NCBI RefSeq assembly: GCF_030068455.1
Contig: NZ_JAQOSQ010000023.1
Location: 1-62,634 of the forward strand
Direction of reading: 5' to 3'
From: Roseofilum casamattae BLCC-M143
GTDB taxonomy: Bacteria > Cyanobacteriota > Cyanobacteriia > Cyanobacteriales > Desertifilaceae
DNA length: 62,634 nt
Shown: positions 33,558 through 41,711 of the stretch, one piece after another
Layout of the letters: every line of letters begins with the position of its first letter
Numbering within the stretch: position 1 is the stretch's first letter
Made by a program: the position numbers and the translations under genes
The notes under the pieces: generated by a model
What the model saw: only the letters and a program-made list of their open reading frames with translations
Database searches by the model: none
What the model was told of the DNA's origin: nothing

Positions 33558-35270
33558 CTAGACGAAGTTGGTAGCAACTAGAGAAGTAGCTGCAACATCA
33601 ATAAGAGTCGCCAACGCAATATCTTCAGTTGCATTAAAACCTAATAGCCCGTTCCGTTCAATGTAAATTAGTGAATCTGCAGTGGCAGCAGCACCACTAT
33701 TTACGACACCAGTATTTGAACCACTATCTGTAATGTAGGTTGCACCAACAGTTCCAAAAGTACCTGCAACTTCAGCAGCAGTTGCAGAACCTACATTAAC
33801 TGGTCTACCACCAAAGTTGACTGAAGTCACATTTCCTGTACCACCTGCTGCGGTAGGTACGGTTACATTCTGGAAATTTACGCTCCCTATAGATATCTGG
33901 TCTTGGTTAACATCAAAGACCTGAATATAGTCTGCGTCTGCTTGAACAATAGCACCTGGTACATTCAAAATCCCATTCGGACCAGCAGCTTGAGCACTCA
34001 AAATCCCATTCAAGTTATAAACAAAGCGGTCTGTTCCATCACCAGTATTGCTACCATCAAACCCAGTCAGGGTATCACTACCAGCGCCACCTTCTAGTGT
34101 ATCAGCATCATTACCACCAACAAGGCTGTCTGCACCATTCTGACCTAGCAGAGTATCGTTCTGGTCTCCACCAACAAGGATATCACCATCGTTACCACCA
34201 TCGATGAAGTCGTTACCGATACCGCCGTCGATGCTATCATGACCTGCTTCACCTTGGATATTGTCATCCCCTGCACCACCAAGAATGGTATCTCCTCTCT
34301 GAGGAACAGTTATGCCTTGTGCGAATGTATTTGCAGCATTTGCGGTTTCACCACCACCAGCAATGCTGTCATTACCTGCACCACCAACTATAGAGTCAGC
34401 TCCGGATTCTGTGGTACCACCACGGATGGTATCATTGCCATTTCCCCCTAGGAGAGTATCTCCTAAGTTAACTCCATTGTTACCACCTTGGATACTGTCA
34501 TTTCCATCATCACCACTATACCAATCTTGGCCAGTAGCTCCAACAGTTGCTCCTAAGCGACCAATCGTGTCATCACCCGCATCACCTAAAACTGTATCAT
34601 TACCAGCAACAACATCATCACCTGTCGGAATTCTATTAGTCGTGGTTGTACCAGAAGTAGTGTTAACTAATGTCGGGTCAACATCGATGTAGTCGTTTCC
34701 TTGACCGCCTCGGATGGAGTCATTTCCACCACCACCAACAATGGTGTCGCTATCAGCACCACCTAGGATAGTATCGGCTTGAGAAACACTTGTGTTGTTC
34801 CCATTATCACCCCAGATAATATCAGTACCAATGTCGCCAGAAAGGAAGTCGCTTCCATTTAAACCTTTGACGGTGTCTGCACCCTGTCCTCCGTACAGAG
34901 TCTCAATGAAACCCGTTGCGGAATTTCCAGAACCATAAACGCTGTCATTGCCCTGTCCGCCAAATAACTGAGAAACGCTACCGCCATTGCCGACAATAGT
35001 ATCGTTACCCAGGTCGCCTGAGAGGATATTAATGGAAAGGAAGATAGGACTACCGACGATGCTGTCGTTTCCTTGACCGCCAAAGATGATTGCTGAGGGA
35101 GATAACTGAGCATTGATCGTATCGTCTCCTTGCAGACCAAAGGCGAGATCTTGGGAACCCAGGTTCAGGTTAATCAGATTAAAAGACAGCCCTGTATCGT
35201 TCCCGGAGGTTCCCGTCCAGGTACGAGTTTGAGGGTTATTCGGGGCAGTTACTAAAGAAAATCCGCTCAT
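33558..35270 (-). CDS. RTX-type (hemolysin-like) calcium-binding repeat protein
   Basis: The 570-residue acidic protein is built from nonapeptide GGxGxDx repeats from about residue 30 to 400, for example GGQGNDSIVG, GGGGNDSIRGGQGNDYID, GGAGDDNIQGEAGHDSIDGG and GGAGSDTLTGFDG. Each pair forms a calcium-binding beta-roll turn. The C-terminal 150 residues (DRFVYNLNGILSAQ ... LIYIERNGLLGFN) resemble the end domain that follows such repeats in cyanobacterial type I secreted proteins. No N-terminal signal peptide is seen, as expected for type I export. No enzymatic domain is visible. A transporter gene is not adjacent. Confidence 0.87.
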   Translation of the reverse strand: MSGFSLVTAPNNPQTRTWTGTSGNDTGLSFNLINLNLGSQDLAFGLQGDDTINAQLSPSAIIFGGQGNDSIVGSPIFLSINILSGDLGNDTIVGNGGSVSQLFGGQGNDSVYGSGNSATGFIETLYGGQGADTVKGLNGSDFLSGDIGTDIIWGDNGNNTSVSQADTILGGADSDTIVGGGGNDSIRGGQGNDYIDVDPTLVNTTSGTTTTNRIPTGDDVVAGNDTVLGDAGDDTIGRLGATVGATGQDWYSGDDGNDSIQGGNNGVNLGDTLLGGNGNDTIRGGTTESGADSIVGGAGNDSIAGGGETANAANTFAQGITVPQRGDTILGGAGDDNIQGEAGHDSIDGGIGNDFIDGGNDGDILVGGDQNDTLLGQNGADSLVGGNDADTLEGGAGSDTLTGFDGSNTGDGTDRFVYNLNGILSAQAAGPNGILNVPGAIVQADADYIQVFDVNQDQISIGSVNFQNVTVPTAAGGTGNVTSVNFGGRPVNVGSATAAEVAGTFGTVGATYITDSGSNTGVVNSGAAATADSLIYIERNGLLGFNATEDIALATLIDVAATSLVATNFV

Positions 35271-36074
35271 CGTTCACTCCACAACGTTGTTTATATGTAC
35301 TCAGATCTAGTGCAGAGACACAGTTTACATAAAGTGTCATCGAGCATGATAACCGAAATTTTGCCAATCGGCCGGAAATTTCAGTTTTTTTACTGCGATA
35401 GACGCATCACTTTTTCCCTCGGGGGCAGTATGCCGGCAATGCTCTCATAGGGACTCTAGGAGCGCATTCAACCGCAAGTGACAGAAATCATGATACCACC
35501 AGAAATCGAAAATGTGTCTACCTGCACCAGAATTTTTTTTCCAAACTCCACGAGTCCCGCTCGTTCCGTTTTGTTTCCTGTACCTACAATAGTTCTCCCC
35601 ACCATTTCGGACGAACCCGAAACCCGGTTCCTGGCATCTGCCGCGAGGGATCCGCCAAATTGCAGGGCGATCGCCAGTTATTTTGTAGGGGCGAGTTCAC
35701 AAAGGCTATTAGTCGGAAATGGATAGTTGATTGCAATAACAGTGAAACATAAAATCGTAAAGCCAATGAGAGCTGAGCGGAGCCGAAGCTCGGACACCGC
35801 AACCAACCCGGACGTTGGCTGAGCGAAGCCGAAGCCCGACTGCGCTCAGTCCTCACATAATTATTTGTCTCACTTTTAATCGAATTGACTAGGAGATATT
35901 GGAGAACCCGCCCCTACGGTGTTTCGGGTTCTGTTCGTCATGGCGGATCGCAAGCTGCTATATTGGCGATAGGTACGCTTCAAAGATCGCACTCTCGCTT
36001 CATTTAGGCGATCGCCATTCATCAGTCCGTTAAACCCAGCTCCAACAACCCATCCCCAAATCCAACGTACTATT
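35271..36074. other. Repeat-bearing intergenic region
   Basis: This 800-bp stretch separates the divergent RTX and Uma2 genes. It holds a degenerate copy of the AGAAACCCGGTTTCT palindrome near 35619 and two similar blocks containing GAGC(G/C)GAAGC(C/T)CG between 35765 and 35845. The second copy of the 32-bp dispersed repeat follows at 35950-35981. Open frames here are short and repeat-derived, so I call no gene. Confidence 0.6.
35950..35981 (-). repeat. Dispersed 32-bp repeat, copy 2
   Basis: Exact reverse complement of 10956-10987. It lies in the spacer before the Uma2 gene at 36075. Confidence 0.85.
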
Positions 36075-36671
36075 ATGATTGCAGCCCGAGAACATTACCC
36101 CCAACTCACCCCAGAAGAATATTTTGAGTGGGAAGAACAACAACTGGAAAAACACGAATACATCGACGGGCAAGTCTACGCCATGAGCGGTGGCAGCGTA
36201 AACCACGGACGTATCGCCATCCGGTTTACAGCCATGTTTGAGGCTCATTTAGAAGGCAGTAGTTGCATTGTTGGCAACTCCGACATCAAGGTCAATATTG
36301 TTGAAACTAGTAACTATACTTACCCCGATGCCAGCATTACCTGCGACGATCGCGATCGCGAGAGCACCCAATCGATTACCTATCCCTGTCTCATTGTAGA
36401 AGTCTTATCGAAAAGCACAGAAGCTTACGATCGAGGCGGTAAATTTCGCTTATATCGCAACAACCCAGTCCTCCAGGATTACTTACTCGTCAGTTCCACC
36501 AGCATCGAAATGGACTTGTATCGCAAAAATGATGCCGGAGAATGGATAATTATCAATTACCGAGCCGGAGACACCGTCGAGCTGAGCAGCATCAATCTCA
36601 GCTTTCCCATCGAGCAAGTCTATCGCAATCTAACCCTGGCGCCAGAGTTCCGTGAAGAAGAGTCAAAGTAG
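36075..36671 (+). CDS. Uma2 family (DUF820) endonuclease-like protein
   Basis: The 198-residue protein shows the complete family pattern: LTPEEYFEWEEQQLEKHEYI with the family Glu, DGQVYAMSGGSVNHGRIA, YTYPDASITCDDRDR with the catalytic-type Asp, YPCLIVEVLSKSTEAYDRGG, KFRLYRNNPVLQDYLLVSS. The fold is PD-(D/E)XK. It is a second, clearly different paralogue from the one at 4297-4953. The biological substrate is unknown. Confidence 0.9.
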   Translation: MIAAREHYPQLTPEEYFEWEEQQLEKHEYIDGQVYAMSGGSVNHGRIAIRFTAMFEAHLEGSSCIVGNSDIKVNIVETSNYTYPDASITCDDRDRESTQSITYPCLIVEVLSKSTEAYDRGGKFRLYRNNPVLQDYLLVSSTSIEMDLYRKNDAGEWIIINYRAGDTVELSSINLSFPIEQVYRNLTLAPEFREEESK

Positions 36672-36808
36672 CGATTGTTTATACTGTAGCGGGCCGCCCA
36701 TCTCTCTCGGGCGATCGCCGCAATCCTATCGATTCTGCTAGAAGAGTCGTTATAGCGATAAATGCGATCGTTTATACTATCATGGGAACCCATCTGGCGA
36801 TCGCATCC

Positions 36809-37660
36809 ATGAAAACCGATACCTTCTTCTACCAAATCTTCCAACAATTCCCGCAATTCTTCTTTGAACTATGCAACCTGCCCAGCAGCACCGCCAACAA
36901 CTACACCTTCACCTCCATCGAAGTCAAACAACTCGCCTTCCGCATCGACGGCCTCTTTCTCCCCACCAACAACGATCCCAAGCTTCCCCTCTACCTCGTC
37001 GAAATCCAATTTCAACCCGACTCCAACCTCTACTACCGCCTCTTTAGCGAACTCTTCCTCTACCTCAGACAATACCAGCCCCAACATCCTTGGCGCATCG
37101 TCGTTATCTATCCCAACCGCACCATCGAACCCGAAAGCAAACCCCACTTCACCGAACTCCTCACCCTTCCCAACGTCACCCGCATCTACTTGAACGAGAT
37201 GCCTCCAACCTCCCTCGGAGTCGGCATCATCCAACTCATCCTGGAACCTGCCAACCGCGCTCCCGAAACTGCCCTCACCCTAGTCGAACAAGCCAAAGCA
37301 CAACTCAACCAAACCCAAGTGCGCGATCGCCTGATTAACTTAATCGAAACTATAATTGTCTATAAACTCCCCAACAAAAGCCGAGAGGAAATTGCCGCCA
37401 TGCTAGGACTAAGCGACCTCAAACAAACTCGAGTTTACCAAGATGCCCTCGCCGAAGGTATCGAACAAGGCATCGAACAAGGTATCGAACAAGGCATCGA
37501 ACAAGGCATCGAACAAGGCATCGAACAAGGCATCGAACAAACACAACGCCAAGCCATTTCCGCGATGTTTGGTCTTGGCATTACCCCAGAAACCATTGCC
37601 GAGTCCTTGAATCTCCCTTTGGTAACCGTGACCAACATCCTGGGCGAACAAAATAACTAA
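36809..37660 (+). CDS. Rpn-family (DUF2887-type) nuclease-like protein with GIEQ repeats
   Basis: From the ATG at 36809 the protein has 283 residues; an ATG at 36782 adds nine residues across a GCGATCGC site. It begins MKTDTFFYQIFQQFPQFFFE, then FRIDGLFLPT (catalytic-type Asp) and LYLVEIQFQPDSNLYYRLFS (Glu-x-Gln), the PD-(D/E)XK core of the Rpn/DUF2887 group. These are recombination-promoting nuclease relatives common in cyanobacteria. Near the C-terminus are seven copies of Gly-Ile-Glu-Gln, then a short helix-turn-helix-like end (GITPETIAESLNLPLVTVTN). The repeats may vary in number between strains. Confidence 0.85.
   Translation: MKTDTFFYQIFQQFPQFFFELCNLPSSTANNYTFTSIEVKQLAFRIDGLFLPTNNDPKLPLYLVEIQFQPDSNLYYRLFSELFLYLRQYQPQHPWRIVVIYPNRTIEPESKPHFTELLTLPNVTRIYLNEMPPTSLGVGIIQLILEPANRAPETALTLVEQAKAQLNQTQVRDRLINLIETIIVYKLPNKSREEIAAMLGLSDLKQTRVYQDALAEGIEQGIEQGIEQGIEQGIEQGIEQGIEQTQRQAISAMFGLGITPETIAESLNLPLVTVTNILGEQNN
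37457..37540 (+). repeat. Seven 12-bp tandem repeats coding GIEQ
   Basis: GGCATCGAACAA or GGTATCGAACAA occurs seven times in a row within the Rpn-family gene. The unit is a multiple of three, so copy changes keep the frame. Confidence 0.95.
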
Positions 37661-37830
37661 ACCCGACTGGGGGCGATAGGTAAGCTTCGCAGGCGAACTA
37701 TTCCCCTGGCGCGATCGCCTCCATCACCGTGTTAGCCTGAATCTCCAAGACTTCGGAAATAAATTCCAACAATATTTTAACTAAGTCACCTGAAATAAAC
37801 TCAGGTTTACAAATTAGAGTTAATTAAGAA

Positions 37831-37901
37831 GCGGGTAACGCGATTCGAACGCGCGACATTCACCTTGGCAAGGTGACGCTCTACCACTGAGCTATACCCG
37901 C
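37831..37901 (-). tRNA. tRNA-Gly (GCC)
   Basis: The minus strand folds as a standard 71-nt tRNA: acceptor GCGGGTA, D-arm with GCTCAGTGGTAGAGC, and anticodon arm CACCTTGCCAAGGTG with anticodon GCC. The T-arm contains GTTCGAATC and the 3' side reads TACCCGC. CCA is not encoded. Confidence 0.97.
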
Positions 37902-38016
37902 ATAATACTTATCTATACTATCTAGAATATCTTGACTTGTCAACCCCACGTTCAATTTTTGTTGGAGGACGGGTCTAGCAAAGGACGATCGCCAATATGA
38001 GGCGATCGCTCAACAC

Positions 38017-38757
38017 TCAGAACACATCGGTCATTGAAATTGACGTTCCATTTGTTCCATTAGCATGGCTCTGTACGACCCGTCCATCGCGGAACCAAAT
38101 GGTGCGTTTGGTTAACCGAGCCACTTCCGGCTCGTGGGTGACCATCACCACGGTCATGCCTCGGTTATTCAAGTCGGTGAAAATATTCATCACCTCTTCC
38201 GTCGTTTTCGTATCCAGGGCGCCAGTCGGTTCGTCAGCCAGGAGAACCACGGGATTATTGACGATCGCCCGCGCAATAGCGACTCGCTGCTGTTGCCCCC
38301 CAGAAAGCTGATTCGGACGATTTTGCATTCGATTGCCCAATCCCACTTGTTTCAGGGCTTCAGCCGCTCTCGCGCGCCGCTCCTGGCTTTTCACGCCGCC
38401 GTATACCATCGGTAACATCACATTTTCGAGAGCGGTTAATTGTGCCAGCAAATGAAATTGTTGAAATACAAACCCCAATTTGCGGTTGCGAATCCCAGCC
38501 AGTTCTTTCGCTGGCAATTGCGCTACATCCGTTCCATCCAAATAATAGTGTCCGTTGCTCGGTCGATCCAAACAGCCAATAATATTCATTGCCGTTGACT
38601 TTCCCGATCCAGAGGGGCCCATAATCGCACAATACTCCCCAGAATGAATGGTCAAACTGACATCAGAAATTGCCTGGACTTCCACATCTCCCATTTGATA
38701 AATTTTGGAGATATGTTCTAAACGAATAATTGCCGTTTTCGTTGAATGATTATCCAT
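38017..38757 (-). CDS. ABC transporter ATPase (MacB/LolD type)
   Basis: The 246-residue ATPase has Walker A GPSGSGKSTAMN, the Q-loop GFVFQQFHLL, the signature LSGGQQQRVAIARA, Walker B VVLLADEPTGALD and the H-loop VMVTHEP. It matches the MacB/LolD class that powers mechanotransmission rather than transport through the membrane. It is the last gene of a three-gene operon (adaptor, permease, ATPase), read leftward. The short spacing to the permease gene (50 bp) supports one transcript. Confidence 0.93.
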   Translation of the reverse strand: MDNHSTKTAIIRLEHISKIYQMGDVEVQAISDVSLTIHSGEYCAIMGPSGSGKSTAMNIIGCLDRPSNGHYYLDGTDVAQLPAKELAGIRNRKLGFVFQQFHLLAQLTALENVMLPMVYGGVKSQERRARAAEALKQVGLGNRMQNRPNQLSGGQQQRVAIARAIVNNPVVLLADEPTGALDTKTTEEVMNIFTDLNNRGMTVVMVTHEPEVARLTKRTIWFRDGRVVQSHANGTNGTSISMTDVF

Positions 38758-38807
38758 AATCGATTGTTATTCTGGGGAATGGGGAACAGCGAAGGTCGTT
38801 CAATTAT

Positions 38808-40025
38808 TCATGCGGTACGCAAGGCGACGATGGGATCGAGTTTCGCCGCTTGTCTGGCAGGAAAAACGCCAAAAAACAAGCCAATGGTTCCAGAAACGCA
38901 GACAGCCGTTGCGATCGCGCCCAAGGAAACCCCTGCTTCTAGAGGGGTAAACGCGGCGACTACCAAGATCCCGGACACTCCCAATCCAGTGCCCACCAAT
39001 CCACCAATAATGGAGAGAAACACGGCTTCGATCGTAAACTGAACTAAAATATCTCCTCCCGAAGCACCAATGGCTTTGCGCAAGCCAATTTCTTGGGTGC
39101 GTTCGGTAACCGAAACCAGCATAATATTCATAATTCCAATACCGCCAACGAGCAGAGAAATTCCCGCGATCGCCGCCAGCATAAAAGTCAGCGCTCCGGT
39201 AATACTGCCGAGAATATTCATCAGTTCTTTTTGCGATCGCACGGTAAAGTCATCTTCCTCGACAATCTTATGGCGAAATCTGAGTAAGTTTTCAATTTGA
39301 AACTTGGCGGCTTCCATGCGATCGTCCGAGACAATTGAAATAGAAAGAAAAGTAACTTGCGTGCCATAGGGAGAGGTATTTCCGGTAACGCGATCGGTCA
39401 TTGTCGTTAGGGGCACGTAAGCAGTCATATCCATATTGTCGCCAAAGGAAGCTCCTTTGGGTTGCATCACGCCAATCACGCGCAAACTCACCGACTTCAG
39501 ACGCACGGTTTCCCCAATGGGATTGGTATTGCCAAATAACTGTTTGGCTAACTCCGATCCTAACGCGACAACTGTTTCGCGACGCTTCAAGTCTAATTCG
39601 CTAATAAAGCGACCTTTGGCTACATCTAAACTGCGGACGGGGAGCAAGTCTGGAGTACTGCCAGTAATGCCAGTGGAGACATTATTGCGCCCGTAACTCA
39701 TGGTTTCGCTCGCCGTGAGCATGGGAGCTACGGCTTCGACGGAAGGGACTTGTTCGTCGATGGCGATCGCATCTTCTAAGGTTAAGGTTTGCGGCGAATA
39801 GACAGGCCGGCTTTGCGCTTCCGGACTTCCGGGCAACACAAATAATACATTAGGCCCGAGGGAGTCTACTTGTTTAGTGACATAGGTTTGCGCGCCTTCC
39901 CCAATACCAATCATCGCAATTACCGAAGAATTACCAATGATAATTCCCAGCATGGTTAAACTGCTGCGCATTTTATTCGCCAGCAAGGTTTTCCCAGCAA
40001 TCCTGACACTCTCGAAAATGTCCAT
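38808..40025 (-). CDS. MacB-type ABC permease (FtsX domain)
   Basis: The 405-residue protein starts MDIFESVRIAGKTLLANKMR, typical of MacB-family permeases, with one N-terminal helix (SSLTMLGIIIGNSSVIAMI). A large periplasmic MacB-PCD domain follows, with three C-terminal helices in the FtsX domain (GSITGALTFMLAAIAGISLL, VSVTERTQEIGLRKAIGAS). The split ATPase/permease arrangement differs from the fused E. coli MacB. The likely partner is the adaptor gene 24 bp upstream and a TolC-like outer-membrane channel that is not in this window. The exported substrate is unknown. Confidence 0.92.
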   Translation of the reverse strand: MDIFESVRIAGKTLLANKMRSSLTMLGIIIGNSSVIAMIGIGEGAQTYVTKQVDSLGPNVLFVLPGSPEAQSRPVYSPQTLTLEDAIAIDEQVPSVEAVAPMLTASETMSYGRNNVSTGITGSTPDLLPVRSLDVAKGRFISELDLKRRETVVALGSELAKQLFGNTNPIGETVRLKSVSLRVIGVMQPKGASFGDNMDMTAYVPLTTMTDRVTGNTSPYGTQVTFLSISIVSDDRMEAAKFQIENLLRFRHKIVEEDDFTVRSQKELMNILGSITGALTFMLAAIAGISLLVGGIGIMNIMLVSVTERTQEIGLRKAIGASGGDILVQFTIEAVFLSIIGGLVGTGLGVSGILVVAAFTPLEAGVSLGAIATAVCVSGTIGLFFGVFPARQAAKLDPIVALRTA

Positions 40026-40049
40026 TATTGACTCTCCTGAACTCAGCCT

Positions 40050-41666
40050 CTATTCCAATTCTGGATTAATAATTTTCTCCAAGTTCTCGCCTTCGGGCAG
40101 TTCGACAAAAACTCGTTCTCCCGGTTCGATGCCTTCTAAAATTTCAATGCGATCGCCCAATACCGAACCAATAGTAACCGCTTGAAACTCCGGGCGATTT
40201 TTCTCATCGGGAACCAGTACGCCCGTCTGTCCCTTATTTGTGATAATCGAAACGGTAGGAACGACGAGAGCATCGACTAATTCATTGCCGATAAAATATA
40301 AGTCCGCATTCATTCCCGACTGCAGCGCGTCTAACCCAGTGTCGATCGCTATCCGAACTTGAAATAGGGTAACATTTTGCTCTTTAATGGCTTCCGGGGC
40401 AATTAATTTGACGCGGCCGGCGAACGTGCGATCGGGATAAGCGTCGGCAATGACTTCGACCTTTTGATTGGGTTTAATCTGGCTGATATCGGCTTCCGGG
40501 ACTTTGGCTAGAATTTCTAAGCCTTGGGCCAGAGCGACGATAGAGGTGGAAGTGGCCGAGTCTGCGGAAGACGCTGCGGTTGCCGGGGTGACGAAGGCTC
40601 CCGGTTCGGCATATTTCTGCACGATTTCTCCGGCAAAGGGCGCTCTTACTTCCGTATCTTCCAGTTGTACTTGATAGTATTGCAGGTTGGCGCGGGCTTC
40701 GGCGAGTTCGGCTTCCGCTTTGGCGATATCTTCCGGACGGGTTCCGTTGATTAGGCGATCGAGAGCAGCTTTTTGCTCGCGCACGGCAGCTCGCGCTTCG
40801 TCAATATCTTCAGTGCGGGAGCCATTCTCGAGCCGTTGCAGCCGTCGTTTCGCTTCCATCACTCCCGCTTCCGTTTGATTCAGATAGGCGCGCGCGCGGC
40901 GTTGTTCGTCGGTTTTGCGATCGAGTTCGTCTTGGGCAATGGCTCCTTCGTCAGCTAGGACTCGATTGCGTTTTAGTTGGTCTGTGGCGAGTTGTAAGCG
41001 AGACTCAGCTTCAGTAACCAGCGATCGCGCCCGCTCTAGAGCCGCTTGGGCTTCTTGAATATCTTCCGGACGACTTCCGGCTTGCAACTCCGATAGAGTG
41101 GCTTGCGCTCGTCCCAGTCTGGCTCGTGCTTCGGCAATATCTTCCGATCGCGTCCCGGCGATCGCTTTCTCCAGTTCCGCTTCTCCTCGGTTGTAGCGCG
41201 CTTGAGCTTGTCGCAGTTGGGCTTGCAACTCCCGGCTTTCCATGCGCGCGATGGCCTGATTTTCCTCGACGCGATCGCCTTGTTCCACATACAGTTCGGC
41301 TAATCTACCCTGCACTTTCGGGCTAATATTCACGCGGCGAATGGGTTGCACGACTCCGGTAGAGTTTATACGAATGGTGAGGGTCGAAGATTCAGCAGGA
41401 GTCGTGAGGGAAGCGATCGCGTCAGTCTTCGGAGCAGAGCGGGTTGTCGTGAAATAAACCATGCTCGTCGTGCCGACAACAGAAACGGCAACCAATCCCA
41501 ACAGCCAAGGCAGCGGCTTCTCTAGTTTGGGGTGTATTAGAGGCAATTGCACGATCTCAGCAGTCCTTAAGAGTTCGATAGCAGGTTCGCTCGATAAGAG
41601 TGTTCCTATCTTTAGAGTAGACTGCTTTTTCCTCTTCTGGGTTTCCAGAACTGGACATTTTGACAA
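40050..41666 (-). CDS. Periplasmic adaptor (MacA/HlyD type) with extended coiled coil
   Basis: The 538-residue protein has an N-terminal membrane anchor (LPWLLGLVAVSVVGTTSMVY). Lipoyl-like halves (GRLAELYVEQGDRVEENQAI, and VRAPFAGEIVQKYAEPGAFV) surround a long helical hairpin. C-terminal beta-barrel strands follow (VEVIADAYPDRTFAGRVKLI, VPDEKNRPEFQAVTIG). The hairpin contains four G-(S/T)-R-x-E-D-I segments, which suggests internal duplication. Total length exceeds the roughly 370 residues of E. coli MacA. It is the first gene of the exporter operon. DevB-type adaptors of cyanobacteria are related, but the permease here is MacB-like. Confidence 0.9.
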   Translation of the reverse strand: MSKCPVLETQKRKKQSTLKIGTLLSSEPAIELLRTAEIVQLPLIHPKLEKPLPWLLGLVAVSVVGTTSMVYFTTTRSAPKTDAIASLTTPAESSTLTIRINSTGVVQPIRRVNISPKVQGRLAELYVEQGDRVEENQAIARMESRELQAQLRQAQARYNRGEAELEKAIAGTRSEDIAEARARLGRAQATLSELQAGSRPEDIQEAQAALERARSLVTEAESRLQLATDQLKRNRVLADEGAIAQDELDRKTDEQRRARAYLNQTEAGVMEAKRRLQRLENGSRTEDIDEARAAVREQKAALDRLINGTRPEDIAKAEAELAEARANLQYYQVQLEDTEVRAPFAGEIVQKYAEPGAFVTPATAASSADSATSTSIVALAQGLEILAKVPEADISQIKPNQKVEVIADAYPDRTFAGRVKLIAPEAIKEQNVTLFQVRIAIDTGLDALQSGMNADLYFIGNELVDALVVPTVSIITNKGQTGVLVPDEKNRPEFQAVTIGSVLGDRIEILEGIEPGERVFVELPEGENLEKIINPELE

Positions 41667-41711
41667 GTGGACGGTTAAAACAGTCTGTCTTCTAGCTTGC
41701 GTGTCGCCCCT

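Noticed and set aside
35478-35856. Two 80-90-codon frames before the Uma2 gene
   Set aside because: They consist of palindrome and repeat sequence on opposite strands and resemble no protein.
36864-37234. Two open frames overlapping the Rpn-family gene
   Set aside because: Both are low-complexity Pro/Ser- or Val/Glu-rich shadows of the nuclease gene.
37661-37830. Short minus-strand frame (DLVKILLEFISEVLEIQ) before tRNA-Gly
   Set aside because: Protein-like in part, but there is no ATG and a stop lies close upstream; too little to call.
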